A stretch of 64,000 bases of DNA from Blastobasis lacticolella (lineage: Eukaryota > Arthropoda > Insecta > Lepidoptera > Blastobasidae): NCBI GenBank assembly GCA_905147135.1, contig LR990049.1, forward strand, positions 10,619,428-10,683,427, given 5' to 3'. A model generated the notes under the pieces. It was not told the origin of the DNA, searched no databases, and was given only the letters and a program-made list of their open reading frames with translations. A program made the position numbers and the translations under genes. Every line of letters begins with the position of its first letter. The stretch's first letter is position 1. Shown here in pieces: positions 23,049 through 34,900 of this stretch.

Positions 23049-23446
23049 GTTTAGGAGACCCATAAAACGTTAATCGGACCGTGTATATTTGTATAAAAAA
23101 AAAATATTTTTAGTGGCCTTAGACTTTTCGATATTAGATTTAGCGATAGTGCTTACATATCGTCTTTTGTGGGTTCTATAAGTAAAAAAACACAGATCTG
23201 CCGTATATCCTCTGGGCAGGTTCGCTAGTCCGCCAAATAGTCACAAAAAGTGACTTAAATGTAGTAAGCCGACTAGCGAAACTGTCGAAAGGATATTTAA
23301 GGCAGAACGGTTTATTTACTTCTGTAAGTAAATAAGTACTATCGCTTCGAAAAGTCAAATGTTCAGGCCGCCTATAAATATATATTTTTTGCTGAACGTG
23401 CCAGGTTGTGCACGGGCAGACCAACATTTTGTGGGTCTCCTAAACC
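23049..23446. mobile_element. Foldback element with 5-bp target duplication
   Basis: Ends are inverted: left GTTTAGGAGACCCATAAAAC, right reverse complement GGTTTAGGAGACCCACAAAA. Both arms continue with diverged but alignable sequence (CTTTTCGA...GCGATAGT) for about 130 bp. TCTAC at 23044-23048 and 23447-23451 is a candidate target duplication. Interior frames show no transposase. Confidence 0.75.
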
Positions 23447-23754
23447 TCTACTAAAGTGGATTTTTTCTTGTACTTGGTGACCTACTGGGCTCACAGTCTA
23501 TTATGTTCTATTGATAGTACTTTTTCTAGTACCTCCTTCCATTTGATGTCTTTTGCGCGTGGTATGATGATCGGTTGGACCACGTGGCTTAAGAAAACTA
23601 TGATTTCTATAGTCCGATTATTTCATCGAAGTCGAACAAAGCGGAAAACAAAAGTCCACGCAGTTCGATGGTGGGACTACGTGATTTTCTTTATTGCCTA
23701 GTTACACGGCACCATAGTTACTAGGCACACGGACTGACGGTTGGCCGAGAGACC

Positions 23755-23830
23755 ACCTGATGGAAGATGGCCACCGTCGTCCAGGACATCTGCAACCTAA
23801 GGGGAGCGAATGCGGTGCCGGCTTTTGAGG
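23755..23830 (+). repeat. Lepidopteran interspersed block
   Basis: CCTGATGGAAGATGGCCACC, then CATCTGCAACCTAAGGGG and GGTGCCGGC, a motif order frequent in intergenic DNA of Lepidoptera. The 60-codon frame here is not a gene. Confidence 0.5.
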
Positions 23831-23899
23831 TACCTTTAGACATGTTTTTTAAAGAAACCCATGTTATATCAAAGGAAAGACTTTGGGAAGGAGCTTATT

Positions 23900-25260
23900 T
23901 CACACCTTGCATGTGCGCAGAAAAAAGGCTCGCGATGCCCTTACGATAGTTATTTATTATCAATTTGCTTGCATTTGACCTCAACTCACTTGATGGAAAG
24001 CCTGATGGATACCCGACATCTAGAGTGTGGATGAAATCTATATCATCGTCGGAGGCTGTGGTGGTGGAAAAGTGACGGTGGCACAAAGTCGAACAGTTCT
24101 TCGGAACATTCCCCGTTGTACAGACGGTAGAGAACACCCAGAGAGCTAACGTTTCTCCGGATGCCAACAGGATCTAAACCATCTGTGAGAAGGGGATCAT
24201 CGACAATACGTATATCCTGGCATTGAATGGTATCATGTGCATCAGGGACCAACCTGTGCTTTGTATAGCAAAATCGATACCCCATTTTGAAGCACTTTTT
24301 GGCATTAATAAGCACTCCAAGATTTTTTAAAACCAGTTTGGCTTTCCCCTCCAATTGGTCTCTACATTGGGCTTCATTCGATATATCGACGCTAAGGATC
24401 CCGATGCTCTGCGACATGGAAAGGGGATCGCTCTGGAACTGCGGCACTACATCAAATGTTATTTTTGTCTCCCTGAATGCCCCTCCCCGAAATAATGACA
24501 CACCGCCTGCGCCGCGTGATCAATCCAGATTTTTACAGCCAAAATATAAAAATTTCGTAGCTCGCTACGCTCGCTAATTATTTTGTTCTCTTTATTAAGT
24601 TTGCTCCAGCTCTTTTTAACCAAAAATTTCAAGCTTGCTACGCTCGCTCATTTTTGAAATACTCGCATTAATCAGTTCATTCGGATTTAAAGAGTAAATA
24701 TGTAGGTATACCAAAAAGTCCGAGCTGAGTTTGCTGCGCACACTCAGTCATTGGTTTTTGTTATATTTAGGTATCATGTTCACCCCGAGTCAATTGAGAC
24801 AAAATTGGAAAAGTTTCGAACTCGTGCGCTCGCTTATTTTTCATTTTCAGTCACTTTTCTTACGATTACCCCATATTTTAAGAGAGGGAGGGGGGTGGGG
24901 GGGGGGGGGGCAAGGATAGATATTTATATGTTTTGATCTTGAACCCCCCCCAAAACCAAAACCTGGCTACGCCCGTGTGGGCGACAGCACAGAGCCTTGG
25001 GGAATTCCTGCATTTATAGGCAGTGTATCCGAGCATGATCCATCTCCGACGTTTGAATACTCCCCTCTGACAACAACCTCGCGAATCACTTGCATAACCC
25101 CTCGGAAAGCCTGGGAGCTTCGACAGAAGTGCCTTATGCCATACCCGATCAAATGCCTTTGCGATGTCCTGGCTGACAGCCAACGCTGCCCTACTTTAAA
25201 TGGCAGCTGCCCATCGCTGCCCGGCGCAGCGACCTTTGCGGAAACCGTTAATCAGCTAGT
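23900..25260 (-). pseudogene. Broken Jockey/CR1-group LINE RT
   Basis: Read on the minus strand, RT motifs occur in order but in different frames: VSQDIAKAFDRVWHKALLSK near 25110-25170, INAGIPQGSVLSPT near 24980-25020, then a 152-codon C-terminal piece (24043-24501) with LKNLGVL, VGIRRNVSSLGVLYRLYNGE and HTLDVGYPSG. An AT-rich insertion with a 14-G run (24897-24910) separates the pieces. The relic is non-functional. Confidence 0.7.
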
Positions 25261-25309
25261 TTTCCTTTCGGTGGGGGAAAGTGGGGTAATTGGGAACACC
25301 TTACTTTAA

Positions 25310-25705
25310 TCCATCAAAGATAGTCACAAATGCAATAAAGAGCATTGAACATTTAGTATGGAGAAAATCACCACCCACATTCCGCCATTTTGAAAAAATA
25401 TCGATTTTGCGGCCACTCATAAAACTTATGCTAATCGATAGGAAACTTTAATATCTATAGATCACTATGTTTAAAAATGTTGAAAACGGTATACCTTGCG
25501 AGATATCGCAAGTCAAAGATGTATATTATCTACCGACACACGGGGAACAAATACCTCCTACTAAGTTTACTCATAGTCAAATGTCTTTTAAACTACTTAA
25601 CTGATTTCGATTAAATAAAGTTAGAAATAATTTAGATTAAAAGACCTTTCAAATACAGAAAACCGCATTGAAATTGGTTCATCCGTTCGGGAGCTACAGA
25701 TAGAC
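25310..25705. repeat. Left arm of a long inverted repeat
   Basis: This segment is the reverse complement, with divergence and one extra internal segment (about 25475-25577), of 28962-29250. Shared blocks include CCGCCATTTTGAAAAAATAT, CTCATAAAACTTATGC and GTTCGGGAGCTACAGATAGA. The two arms enclose about 3.2 kb, including the LINE relic at 26390-28955. Confidence 0.75.
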
Positions 25706-26389
25706 GGATACAAGCGTTAAACTTACAACAAAAATTAAACTAAAATAAAGTGTATTGTAAGATTATGTGTTCACCAACACACAAAATACTTTATTTCATA
25801 ATAACATGCCATTCGGCTCCCGAGACTGTTCAATTAGTCCCCGGTCCCCAGAGGTAGACCATGGTCAACCTCGCTTCGCCACATACCGTTGGCATTTGAC
25901 ACACCTAACGAGTGGCGAGCTCGTGGCGGTCCTGAAGTTTGACTAGTCTCAAAGTACAAAACGGTCACCCATTCAGTTAAAGGACGCTATGAACATTGCT
26001 TAACCTAGGTTATCGGTCTGGCAAGTTTCTTTATTTTATGGAATAAGATAATTAAGTTAAGTTGCATAATGCACTGATTACACTGTAAGAGCAAGCTCCT
26101 CAACTCTAACTCAGCTAGCAACTCCGCATAGCACTTGGCGTTGTACCTACATCTCCTAGCCATGCATATGACGTTAATAATGTGACCAGATCCCAGAAAT
26201 CGATTTCTGTGTTTTTAGACAACTTTTTTTTGGGATGGGACATATTAACAAAAGTAAATTACCGACTTGCAATGCGAGAGTACTGGGTTCAAATCTCACT
26301 GCCGCCATGTATCAATGACGGGCGGATGGTAGTCGCCGCGTGTTGATAGCCAAAACACCGCAAAAAATATAATGAAAAGGTTCTCTGTT
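25706..26389. other. Intergenic between inverted arm and LINE relic; tRNA-like block
   Basis: No gene seen. At about 26262-26310, ACCGACTTGCAATGCGAGAG then GTACTGGGTTCAAATCTCAC resembles a tRNA anticodon and T arm (B box), so a SINE remnant is likely. Confidence 0.4.
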
Positions 26390-28955
26390 GGAAGTAAACA
26401 CCATGCTAGGGCGTCGCCGCTGAACGACGCGCAGGCATATTGCCCTACACCTGCGATAAGTGGGCTAGGGCTACCCTGTCACGCGCGGGCAGGGTTAAAG
26501 AAGTTAGCGCCTAACAGTAGGAAGCTCCGCTTCGCCACCTTAAACGTCGGTCTCTGACCGGCCGGTCTCGAGAGCTGGCTGCACAGGCGCCGCGTTCAGG
26601 TCGCATTCCTGCAAGAGACGAGGTGGCGTGGCTCCAAGTCTAGATAAATTAGGCAGGGATACAAGCTGTTGTACACTGGATCGGCAGAAGGGAGGAATGG
26701 GGTCGCTATTGTGGTGGGCGACGAGTTCCGGAACGGCATTCTGGAGGTGAACAGAGTGAGCGATCGACTCATGGTGATCAAGGCGCAAACTGAGGGTATA
26801 ATAACCAACCTCATTAGCGCCTATGCTCCCCAGTCCGGCTGCGCCGACACCGAAAAGACTGCCTTCTGTAACAGTTTCGAAAATACCCTGCCACGTATAC
26901 TATCCTCCGAACAGATTGTGGTTGGGGCGGACCTCAACGGTCATGTGGGCCAGAGGAGCGAGGAGTTCGGTCGGGTGCACGATGGATTTGGTTATGGCCA
27001 GCGAAACAGTGAGGGAGAAGATATTCTCCAACCTCACTGGCCGCCGACTTAACCGTAGTCAACACCTTCCAGAAAAGACCAGAACACCTCCAAACCCAAC
27101 GACCTACAAAAGTGGCCCGCACCAATCACAGATCGATTATCTGCTGATCCGAAGACGTGACATTGGTCACGTATCCCAGTGCAAGATCATCCAAGGGGAA
27201 TGCCTCACTGCTCGGCACCGACAGAGTCCTTGTCATGTTCGTCCGGGGGAGTAATAGATGGCCTACGGCAGAAAGCTGCGTGCCGTCTATTAAGTGGCGG
27301 AATCTGAGCAGCACGAGCCAGGAGTTCATGGAGGCAGCCGAAAGCCTCGATTGGAGCGCAAAGGGTGAAACCTTCAATGAGCTCTGGTGTCACTATTAGA
27401 AATCCATCCTCAAACTCGGACGAACAGTACTCGGCACGTCAAAAACGTCCGACGAATTGACAAGGATACGGGGTGGTGGAATGGTGAGGTGCAGAAAGCG
27501 GTTAGGGACAAAAAGGCATGTTTCAAGAAATTGCAGCACAGTAACTCACTATCGGATAAGGAAGTGTACTTGGGAGCAAAGCGGTGATCTAAAATGGCGG
27601 TGGCTGACTCCGCTCTACGATGCGTTGGATTCTGTGGAGGGGCACGAGCTCGTCTACAAGCTGGCGAAAAACGTGGAGTCGAGCCAGTCTGGATGTAACA
27701 AAGTGTGTTGCCATAAAAGGTACGGATGGCGTTTGCTTACAAGTTTAAACTCTATTAAAGACCGGTGGTGCTGTCATTTCAAGGAACTGTCTAACGATGC
27801 CAACAACTACGTACCACCACAGCTTCCTGCAAACCTTAACATGATAAGCCCGATCACCCCTGATGAGATGGAGAGGTCTCTGGTACGTATGAAGAACGGA
27901 AAAGCTATTGGACATGACGGAATACCCATACAAACCTGGAAAACAAGAGCTGAGAGCAAAGTCTGTGCCCGAGGCGTACATTTCTATTATACAGGACATG
28001 TATGCCAATACTGGAGCTGTTGTCAAAACCATCGTAGGCCATACTAACCCTTCCCGATTACTGTAGGTGTCCACCAGGGTTCTGTGTTAAGTCCTTACTT
28101 GTTTTGCATAGTGCTTGATGCCCTCTCTGCGGGAATTCAGGACATACCTCCTTGGCTTATGAAGTAGGTACGCTGACGACATTGTACTGGTGAGCAAGCT
28201 TAGGCAAGATCTTGAGACCAGAGTAAACACGTGGAAGGATGCGCTAGAAAACGGTGGTTTAAAGATGAATATCGCCATAACAGAGTATATGGCCAGCTGC
28301 AGCGCGGATCCCGACACCATCCGTATAGGTAACGAAGCTGTCAATAGAACAGATAAATTCAAATACCTCGGATCCGTGATGCACGAGTCCGGCGATATCG
28401 GCCACGATGCCAAATCCTGAATCTCTGCGGCTTGGGCCAAATGACGGGAACTCAAGGCAGTCATATGTGACCCTTTAATCTCTGTAAAGCTCAAAAGGCT
28501 TATATACAAGAGTATAATTAGACCGGTGATGCTCTATGGCTGCGAGACATAGCCAGCGCTGACGAAACACGTTCGCGAACTCCACGCCAACGAAATGAAA
28601 ATGCTGCGCTGGATGTGCGGAGTTACGTGACTCGATCGAGTACGTAACGAGTACATCCGCTACAGCCTTGGTGTGAGGGATATCGCAGATAAGATCGAGG
28701 AGGCTCGTCTGCGCTGGTTTGGTCACGTGTTGCGTAAGCCTCAGTGATACGTGGGAAATAGGTGCCTGAATCTGCCGGTATCAGGAAAGAGGCCCCGTGG
28801 GCGGCATAAGAAGCGATGGATTGACATCGCTGAGTCCAATGCGAGAGCCAACGGCTTACGACAAGGGGATGCCGAAGACCGGGCGAAGTGGAGCAGATTG
28901 AGTAGGAAAGCGGACCCTGGCAGAGGCCGGGATAAGTGCTAGGACGATGATGATC
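26390..28955 (+). pseudogene. RTE-like LINE relic, endonuclease and RT, many frame breaks
   Basis: Pieces in order on the + strand: endonuclease start SRKLRFATLNVG near 26510 with VAFLQETRWRGSKS; EN core NGVAIVVGDEFRNGIL and VVGADLNGHVG (26669-27052); IDYLLIRRRDIGHV; RT start MKNGKAIGHDGIP; VHQGSVLSPYLFCIVLDALS near 28070; YADDIVLV near 28170; then VNTWKDALENGGLKMN and the C-terminal block VGNRCLNLPVSGKRPRG, KKRWIDIAES, DRAKW. It ends with a GATGATGAT tail. Several stops and frameshifts make it inactive. The clade call (RTE-like) rests on domain order and the C-terminal block. Related 3' ends lie at 5236-5350, 56480-57345 and 60530-61370. Confidence 0.78.
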
Positions 28956-28961
28956 CGTCTA

Positions 28962-29250
28962 TCTGTAGCTCCCGAACGGATAAACCAATTTTAATGCAAT
29001 TTTCTGTATTTGATAGGTCTTTTAATCGAAATTATTCTTAATATTATTTAATCGAAATCGGTTCAGTAGTTTAGAAGATATTTGACATTTTTAAACATTG
29101 TGATTGATAGATATTAAATTTTCCTATCGATTGGCATAAGTTTTATGAGTAGCCGCAAAATCGATATTTTTTCAAAATGGCGGAAATTGGGTGGTGACCG
29201 AAATGTACTATGCTATTTTATTACAGCAATAACTTTGATAATTTTGTTTC
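28962..29250. repeat. Right arm of the long inverted repeat
   Basis: Reverse complement of 25310-25705 (see that entry); inner end CCGTCTATCTGTAGCTCCCG, outer region GGGTGGTGACCGAAATG. It starts only about 10 bp after the LINE relic tail, so the LINE may have inserted at the arm's inner edge. Confidence 0.75.
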
Positions 29251-29251
29251 A

Positions 29252-29431
29252 TCACTACATAGTATAAAACAAAGTCGCTTTCTCTGTCCCTATGTCCCTT
29301 TGTATGCTTAAATCTTTGAAACTACGCAACGGATTTTGATGTCACTACATAGTATAAAACAAAGTCGCTTTCTCTGTCCCTATGTCCCTTTGTATGCTTA
29401 AATCTTTGAAACTACGCAACGGATTTTGATG
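29252..29431 (+). repeat. Perfect 90-bp tandem duplication
   Basis: The 90 bp beginning TCACTACATAGTATAAAACA occur twice in direct succession (29252 and 29342) without a visible difference. The unit belongs to a dispersed family containing CTACGCAACGGATTTTGATG. Confidence 0.85.
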
Positions 29432-29939
29432 CGGTTTTTTTTAATAGATAGAGTGATTCAAGAGGAAGGTTTATGAGCAAGAAAAATGGGTAGAGGGTGG
29501 GTGGGTGTACGTGAACGAAGTCGCGCCGGGTCCACTACTTAATAATAATTATAACAAAATTATTAATAACTATGGCATGACATATGCACGAAAAAAAGAG
29601 TCAAATATGCATAGGTATTTATAATATGCACTATGAAAATCCCTGTCCTATTATAATTATTCTTCCACAGCCACAGTTGTGGCTTCTATAAAACCTTTTT
29701 GGGAACGTGTCTCCGAACTTAGTATCGTAGTGGCCGCATCATTAGAGGATTCCCCGCAGAGCGAGGATGTATGTAGCCCAAGCCCCCGCGCAGAATATCT
29801 TGCTGGTTACTGCTAACAACGACCTGCTTCACTGCTGCCAACCATCTTTACTGCTATAAAAAACAACTGTTTAAACCCTCTTCCTCTAGAACCCTCCACT
29901 CGCAATAGATTACTCCAATTTAGTAACTGGTTTCAACAT

Positions 29940-30130
29940 GTAGGGAGCAAACTGAGTGAATAGGTTGTTCCTAGACTGGCAAGGTCCATCTTCAGCCGCA
30001 TCGTCAATTACCACGAGGGGTCGTAGTGGTCGTACTGCCTAACTCTGATGGAGTAGAGACTATTGGTCCGTACCCCTGCTGGTGAGATGGCGGTCAAATG
30101 CATGGCTAACCTATATAATAAGAAAAAAAG
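29940..30130 (+). repeat. 3' fragment of the Jockey/CR1-group LINE
   Basis: Shares GTGAATAGGTTGTTCC, GGTGAGATGGCGGTCAAATG and an A-rich end with 11680-11796, the tail of the intact-frame LINE. A region of about 90 bp (GGGGTCGTAGTGGTCG) is present here but not in the longer copy. Confidence 0.75.
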
Positions 30131-30930
30131 TAAGTGATAGTGACATTAAAAGGGCTGCCGTACCCTTTTCTTTAGTGATACGATCGCCCTCGATATACCC
30201 GAGACGCTGGCGGCTCTCCATGGCAAACATCCATAATCTTCAGCAGAGTTTCAATGGGGGATTTTGAGACCATTACTTTAAAAAGTAAAAAGTGTAGTTC
30301 GGCGTACCACGTGCCTCTATAGATGGTGCTGCTAAGACAGGATTATCAAGTATTGAATTTGGTTACCGAAATTCCTCGATGTTTTCTGAAAATATATTAA
30401 GTTTTAGTACCTTTAATACAGCTATTAGATAGATTAATATTTCTAACAGTCTCGTTTGATATATTTTTGAGAATCGTGTCTAATCAACGCCATCTATTCA
30501 ATACAAATAGTATAATAGTAGTTTATGCAACTGTCATATAATACCTAATTATATGCAGTTGCATACACTACTTTATCTACACTCATATTTTTATGTTAAA
30601 ATATCGTAGGTACCTATAATTTTCTCAACTTAGCTGGAAGTATGCTGCAAGTCCATTCTGTTGTATCTACGCGTCGAGGATATCAAGCGGCGGGAAATTC
30701 ACTTGACTATTTTCACATTTATCTATTTATTTGCTTCAAACAAGAAAAAACATTCACAAACACAAATTACAACAATTAGAAAAAATATTCTGTTTAGCGG
30801 GAAAATAATAACACAGAATATATACAGGAAAATTTGAATTTGGAATTTGAATTTGTCAAAGACATTTAGGTATTCAGCCTACATTTCGCCGTGTCCCGGC
30901 GCCCGACAAATAATTAAAAAATATTAGTGT
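30131..30930. other. Intergenic, one hairpin
   Basis: No gene seen. At about 30523-30576, AGTAGTTTATGCAACTG faces CAGTTGCATACACTACT with one mismatch and a 22-base spacer, a short foldback. Confidence 0.45.
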
Positions 30931-31053
30931 TTCATAATGATTAAAAAGTTATTTTACGATACAACTGTAATGAAAATAGTATGGGAAATGCTGTATCGAA
31001 AAGTAATTTTTTTAAATTTTAAAGATTGGCGTAAAAAAAGTGTAGGTACCATT
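30931..31053 (+). repeat. ~155-bp satellite unit, split by the LTR element
   Basis: Shares AATGCTGTATCGAAAAGTAA, TTTTTTTAAATTTTA and GGCGTAAAAAAAGTGTA with the units at 37952-38106 and 38107-38262. The LTR retrotransposon sits between this unit and the next; CATT at 31050-31053 is the left target duplication. Confidence 0.8.
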
Positions 31054-31297
31054 TGTAAGATATTGATAATAACCGTAGATTGTTTTGGTCATAGTCTGTG
31101 GTACTCTAATCGGACACCTGTCACTTTTGGCGCGATCTGGACAACAAACGTATTCCGCGGCCATTACGAAAATAGACGTCGTTAGCACCTAAGGCTACTT
31201 ACCTAATTTGTGTAAAATATCCAAGTAAACATTGTCTGGCATTATTAAAAGTGAGTTGTGTCCTATCAACTGAGTTTTATTAAGGAGGAATCTAACA
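31054..31297 (+). repeat. 5' LTR
   Basis: 244 bp, TG...CA ends, one mismatch to the 3' LTR. It contains TATTAAAAGTGAGTTG near its 3' end, a possible TATA-like region. Confidence 0.95.
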
Positions 31298-31905
31298 AAT
31301 CAGAAGACGGGACGCCCCAAAAACCCACGACAAAAGTGGACTATGCGAGTCGTGAGTGCTGAATCGGCGATTCTGCATTGAAGGTCAGTGTGCAACATCG
31401 TTTTTAAAAGTACATTTTCGTCAAGTGAACTCAACGAGATCTAGTGTTTTCATGAATAACTACAACTACCTACATAATATGAAACCCAGTATTTGTTGCT
31501 GGTGACTATATAATTTTGATCCGGAAAATTAATAGCTACGTTAATAAGACTACTTAGTCTGTTATTTATGTACTTACATAAATGAAGCTGCATAAAAGAA
31601 GCTAATTTTGAAGAAGTAGACAAAGTATCTACCTACCCTATTTTCTGTTCCTGTTCAATTTTATTTTCTCTTTGTTCTTTGTTCATAAATCTTTGTTGTT
31701 ATTTTGTATCTACCCTCTTTGTATAAATTTTTTTGGGTAATCTAATGTTTTAGTGTACTGTATTAATATTAGTACTAAGTATTTTGTGGAGTTACTCATA
31801 AGTATCTATGAAGCCATAATCGTATGATTTTAATAAGACGTGTTTCAGATTTATATATTATTTGAATAGTATTTTATAATCAACTAATTTTCTCGGTCTA
31901 TTAAA

Positions 31906-34900
31906 ATGCCATCTAATAGGAAATCTCGATCTCGAACTAGACGACAATCAAGTCGTACTTCGTATACGAGTACTAGCAGTTCGGAGTCGGATGATTCAGA
32001 AAGGAATTGTAGGCGTAGTTACAAGGCGCGTCAGCGTCGGACCAAGCGAACACGATCACGTTCGAAACATAGTCGTACCAGACGCAGTCGTCGTGATCGT
32101 AGTTCATCGTCAAGTTCTGATTACAATCGCGAACGACGCTCTCGCCGTCGTCGTCGCAGTAGATCGTTCAGGTCTAGTCGATCTCTTCGTAGTAGGCAGG
32201 GAAGGCCCTTGTCTCGAGTGAGCCATCGTAGTAAAAAGCGCGGTCATCATAATGGCCGGGATCGACACAAACAAACTGACGTAGCACTAGCGGCAACACC
32301 ACGGATGAGCGAATCACGTATGACTCCCCCGCTCCTTTGCTCATCTAGCAAAGATCGTGTTAGTTGCATAGAACCCATAACAACCCCACCTATTACGTCT
32401 GCTGGGCCTCATGTACCTAGTACATCTACGTTAACATCAAATAGGCTTTCGAGCTGGCACTATAATATGAGTAACGTTAACGTAGTCTCAGAATATGACC
32501 CTGCTGACAACACACAGAGTGTTGAATGGTGGATTCATAAAGTTGATGAATGTGCCAAAATCTATTCCTGGGATGATCGTCAAACATGTCATTATGCGTT
32601 GCCCAAGCTGGCAGGTCTGGCAAAGCGCTGGTACCAAGGATTACCTTCAGTACTATTTTCATGGGTCGAATGGGCGGCAAAATTGAAATCTGCATTTCCT
32701 TCAAATGAAAACTACGGAGATTTATTAAGTAAAATGTTGAGGATTCGCTGTAAATTAGGTCAGGCACTTGATGTTTACTATTACGATAAATTGGCTTTAC
32801 TACATAAGTGTGAAATAAGTGGATCCAAAGCGGTAGCGTGTCTCATCCATGGAATAGATGATAAATTCGTTCGTATGGGTGCTAATGCTTGTATGTTTGA
32901 TGAACCTGAGAAATTGCTGTCGTATTTACGAACCATTGGCCAAAACGAATTTCTGACTCCAAGAAATAGGCCGCCATTTACGCATCCACAGGCTCGTAAT
33001 AATAGACCGGTTACAAATACGACTACGTCACATGAATTATTTAAAGGTCCAGATTCACTTCCACGGTGCTTTAATTGCGGTGAAACAGGTCACATTAGTG
33101 TGAGATGCACAAAACCAATTAAGAAATGCGGATTTTGTCACATGTTGGGACATATTACTAAAGATTGTCGTAAAAGAGACTTGTCTACGGCAAACGCTGG
33201 GAATAAGCCTGATCAGAATGAGTCAGAACCAGTCAAGAAGGTTATGTGTATAGCAGAACCTGACACTGGACCCAACAGTAAATACTATAAAAACATAAAA
33301 GTTAATGATATAGATCGTCTTGCCTACGTCGACCTAGGTAGCAGCTGCACATTGATGCGTTATTCTGATGCAAAAAGCATATTTTCCAGTTGGTTGCCAA
33401 ATCACAATTTACCTAATCTTCGTGGCTTTGGGAACTCGTTGGTACAGGCGTTAGGAACTACGAAGGCTAAAATAGCTGTTGGTAATATCGAAGCATGTAT
33501 CGATATTTTGATAGTCCCAGATCAGTATATGCAGGTTCCAGTTATTTTAGGGCAAACATTCACGGAATTACCTAATGTAATAATTTATAAAACTTGTGAC
33601 GAGCTCACTTTCTCCGAATTGCCCTTAATGGAAATTTGTGATAAAACCGTCAAAGTGAAAATCCTAAGTGATGATATATTTACGCTAACTGCCAGTTGCA
33701 CTGCACCAGTCGTTGTTCACACGGAGTCCACGTATACGGGGCATCTTTTTGTGTCAGGTGGTAGTATTCGAGTTGGTATCGCAGAGTGTTTTATATTACC
33801 TGGTTTATATAACTTTGTTGATGGTAAGGGTTACATTATGATAACAAATATTAGTAAATCGGAAGTTATAATAAACCGAAACCATGTTATTGCCCGAGGC
33901 TGCTCGTATGAAGAAGTTGATGATTTGTATGTAGGATGTGTAGATTTTTCAAAATCATTTGAACCATTACCTATGGATAAAGTTAATATTGGAACTAAGT
34001 TAAATGACGTTCAGATAAATAAGTTTACAGATTTATTAAAGAGATATAGAGATTGTTTCGCGTTGAACCTGTCGGAATTAGGCAAAACTTCGTTGACCGA
34101 AATGACTATAAGATTAAGTGACGATACGCCGGTAGTCTACAACCCATATAGGATGTCAATAAAAGAAAGAGAGCAACTAGCCACGATCGTTAACGACTTA
34201 TTGTGTCATGGGATAATACGAGAGAGCACCTCATCTTACGCTAGTCCTGTTATTTTAGTTAATAAGAAAAATGGAGAGAAACGCCTTTGCGTTGACTTTA
34301 GGGCCCTTAACCGAAAAACTCTAAAGGACAAGTACCCTCTTCCTAGAATAGAGGATCAGCTGGATAGTCTTGGAGGAAATAGCTATTTCACTAGCCTGGA
34401 TTTAGCTTCGGGCTACTATCAAGTACCGATGGCCGAGTCCAGCAAGTCACTGACCGCGTTTGTCACACCCGATGGGTTATATGAATATAACAGAATGCCG
34501 TTCGGGTTGGCAAATGCGCCTAGTGTTTTCCAGAGGACAATAAATACTATGTTGAAAGGTTCAGGAAAACGCTTAGCTCTAGCATACATGGACGATTTGC
34601 TGGTCGCTTCCAAGGATATCGAGGAGGGTATGGAAAAACTAGAGCATGTGTTTATGTTGTTACGTTCAGCGAATTTGACTTTAAAGCTGGAAAAATGCCA
34701 CTTCTTCCAGACCCACATCGATTACTTAGGATACGAGATCTCAGCAAAAGGCCTCAAGCCAGGTAGTCACAAAATCCATGCTGTCCAACATTTCCCACAA
34801 CCAAAAAACGTGCACGAGGTTAGGCAATTTATAGGTCTTACTAGTTACTTTCGAAGGTTCGTTAAAGATTTCTCAATTATAGCACGGCCTTTGACGAACC

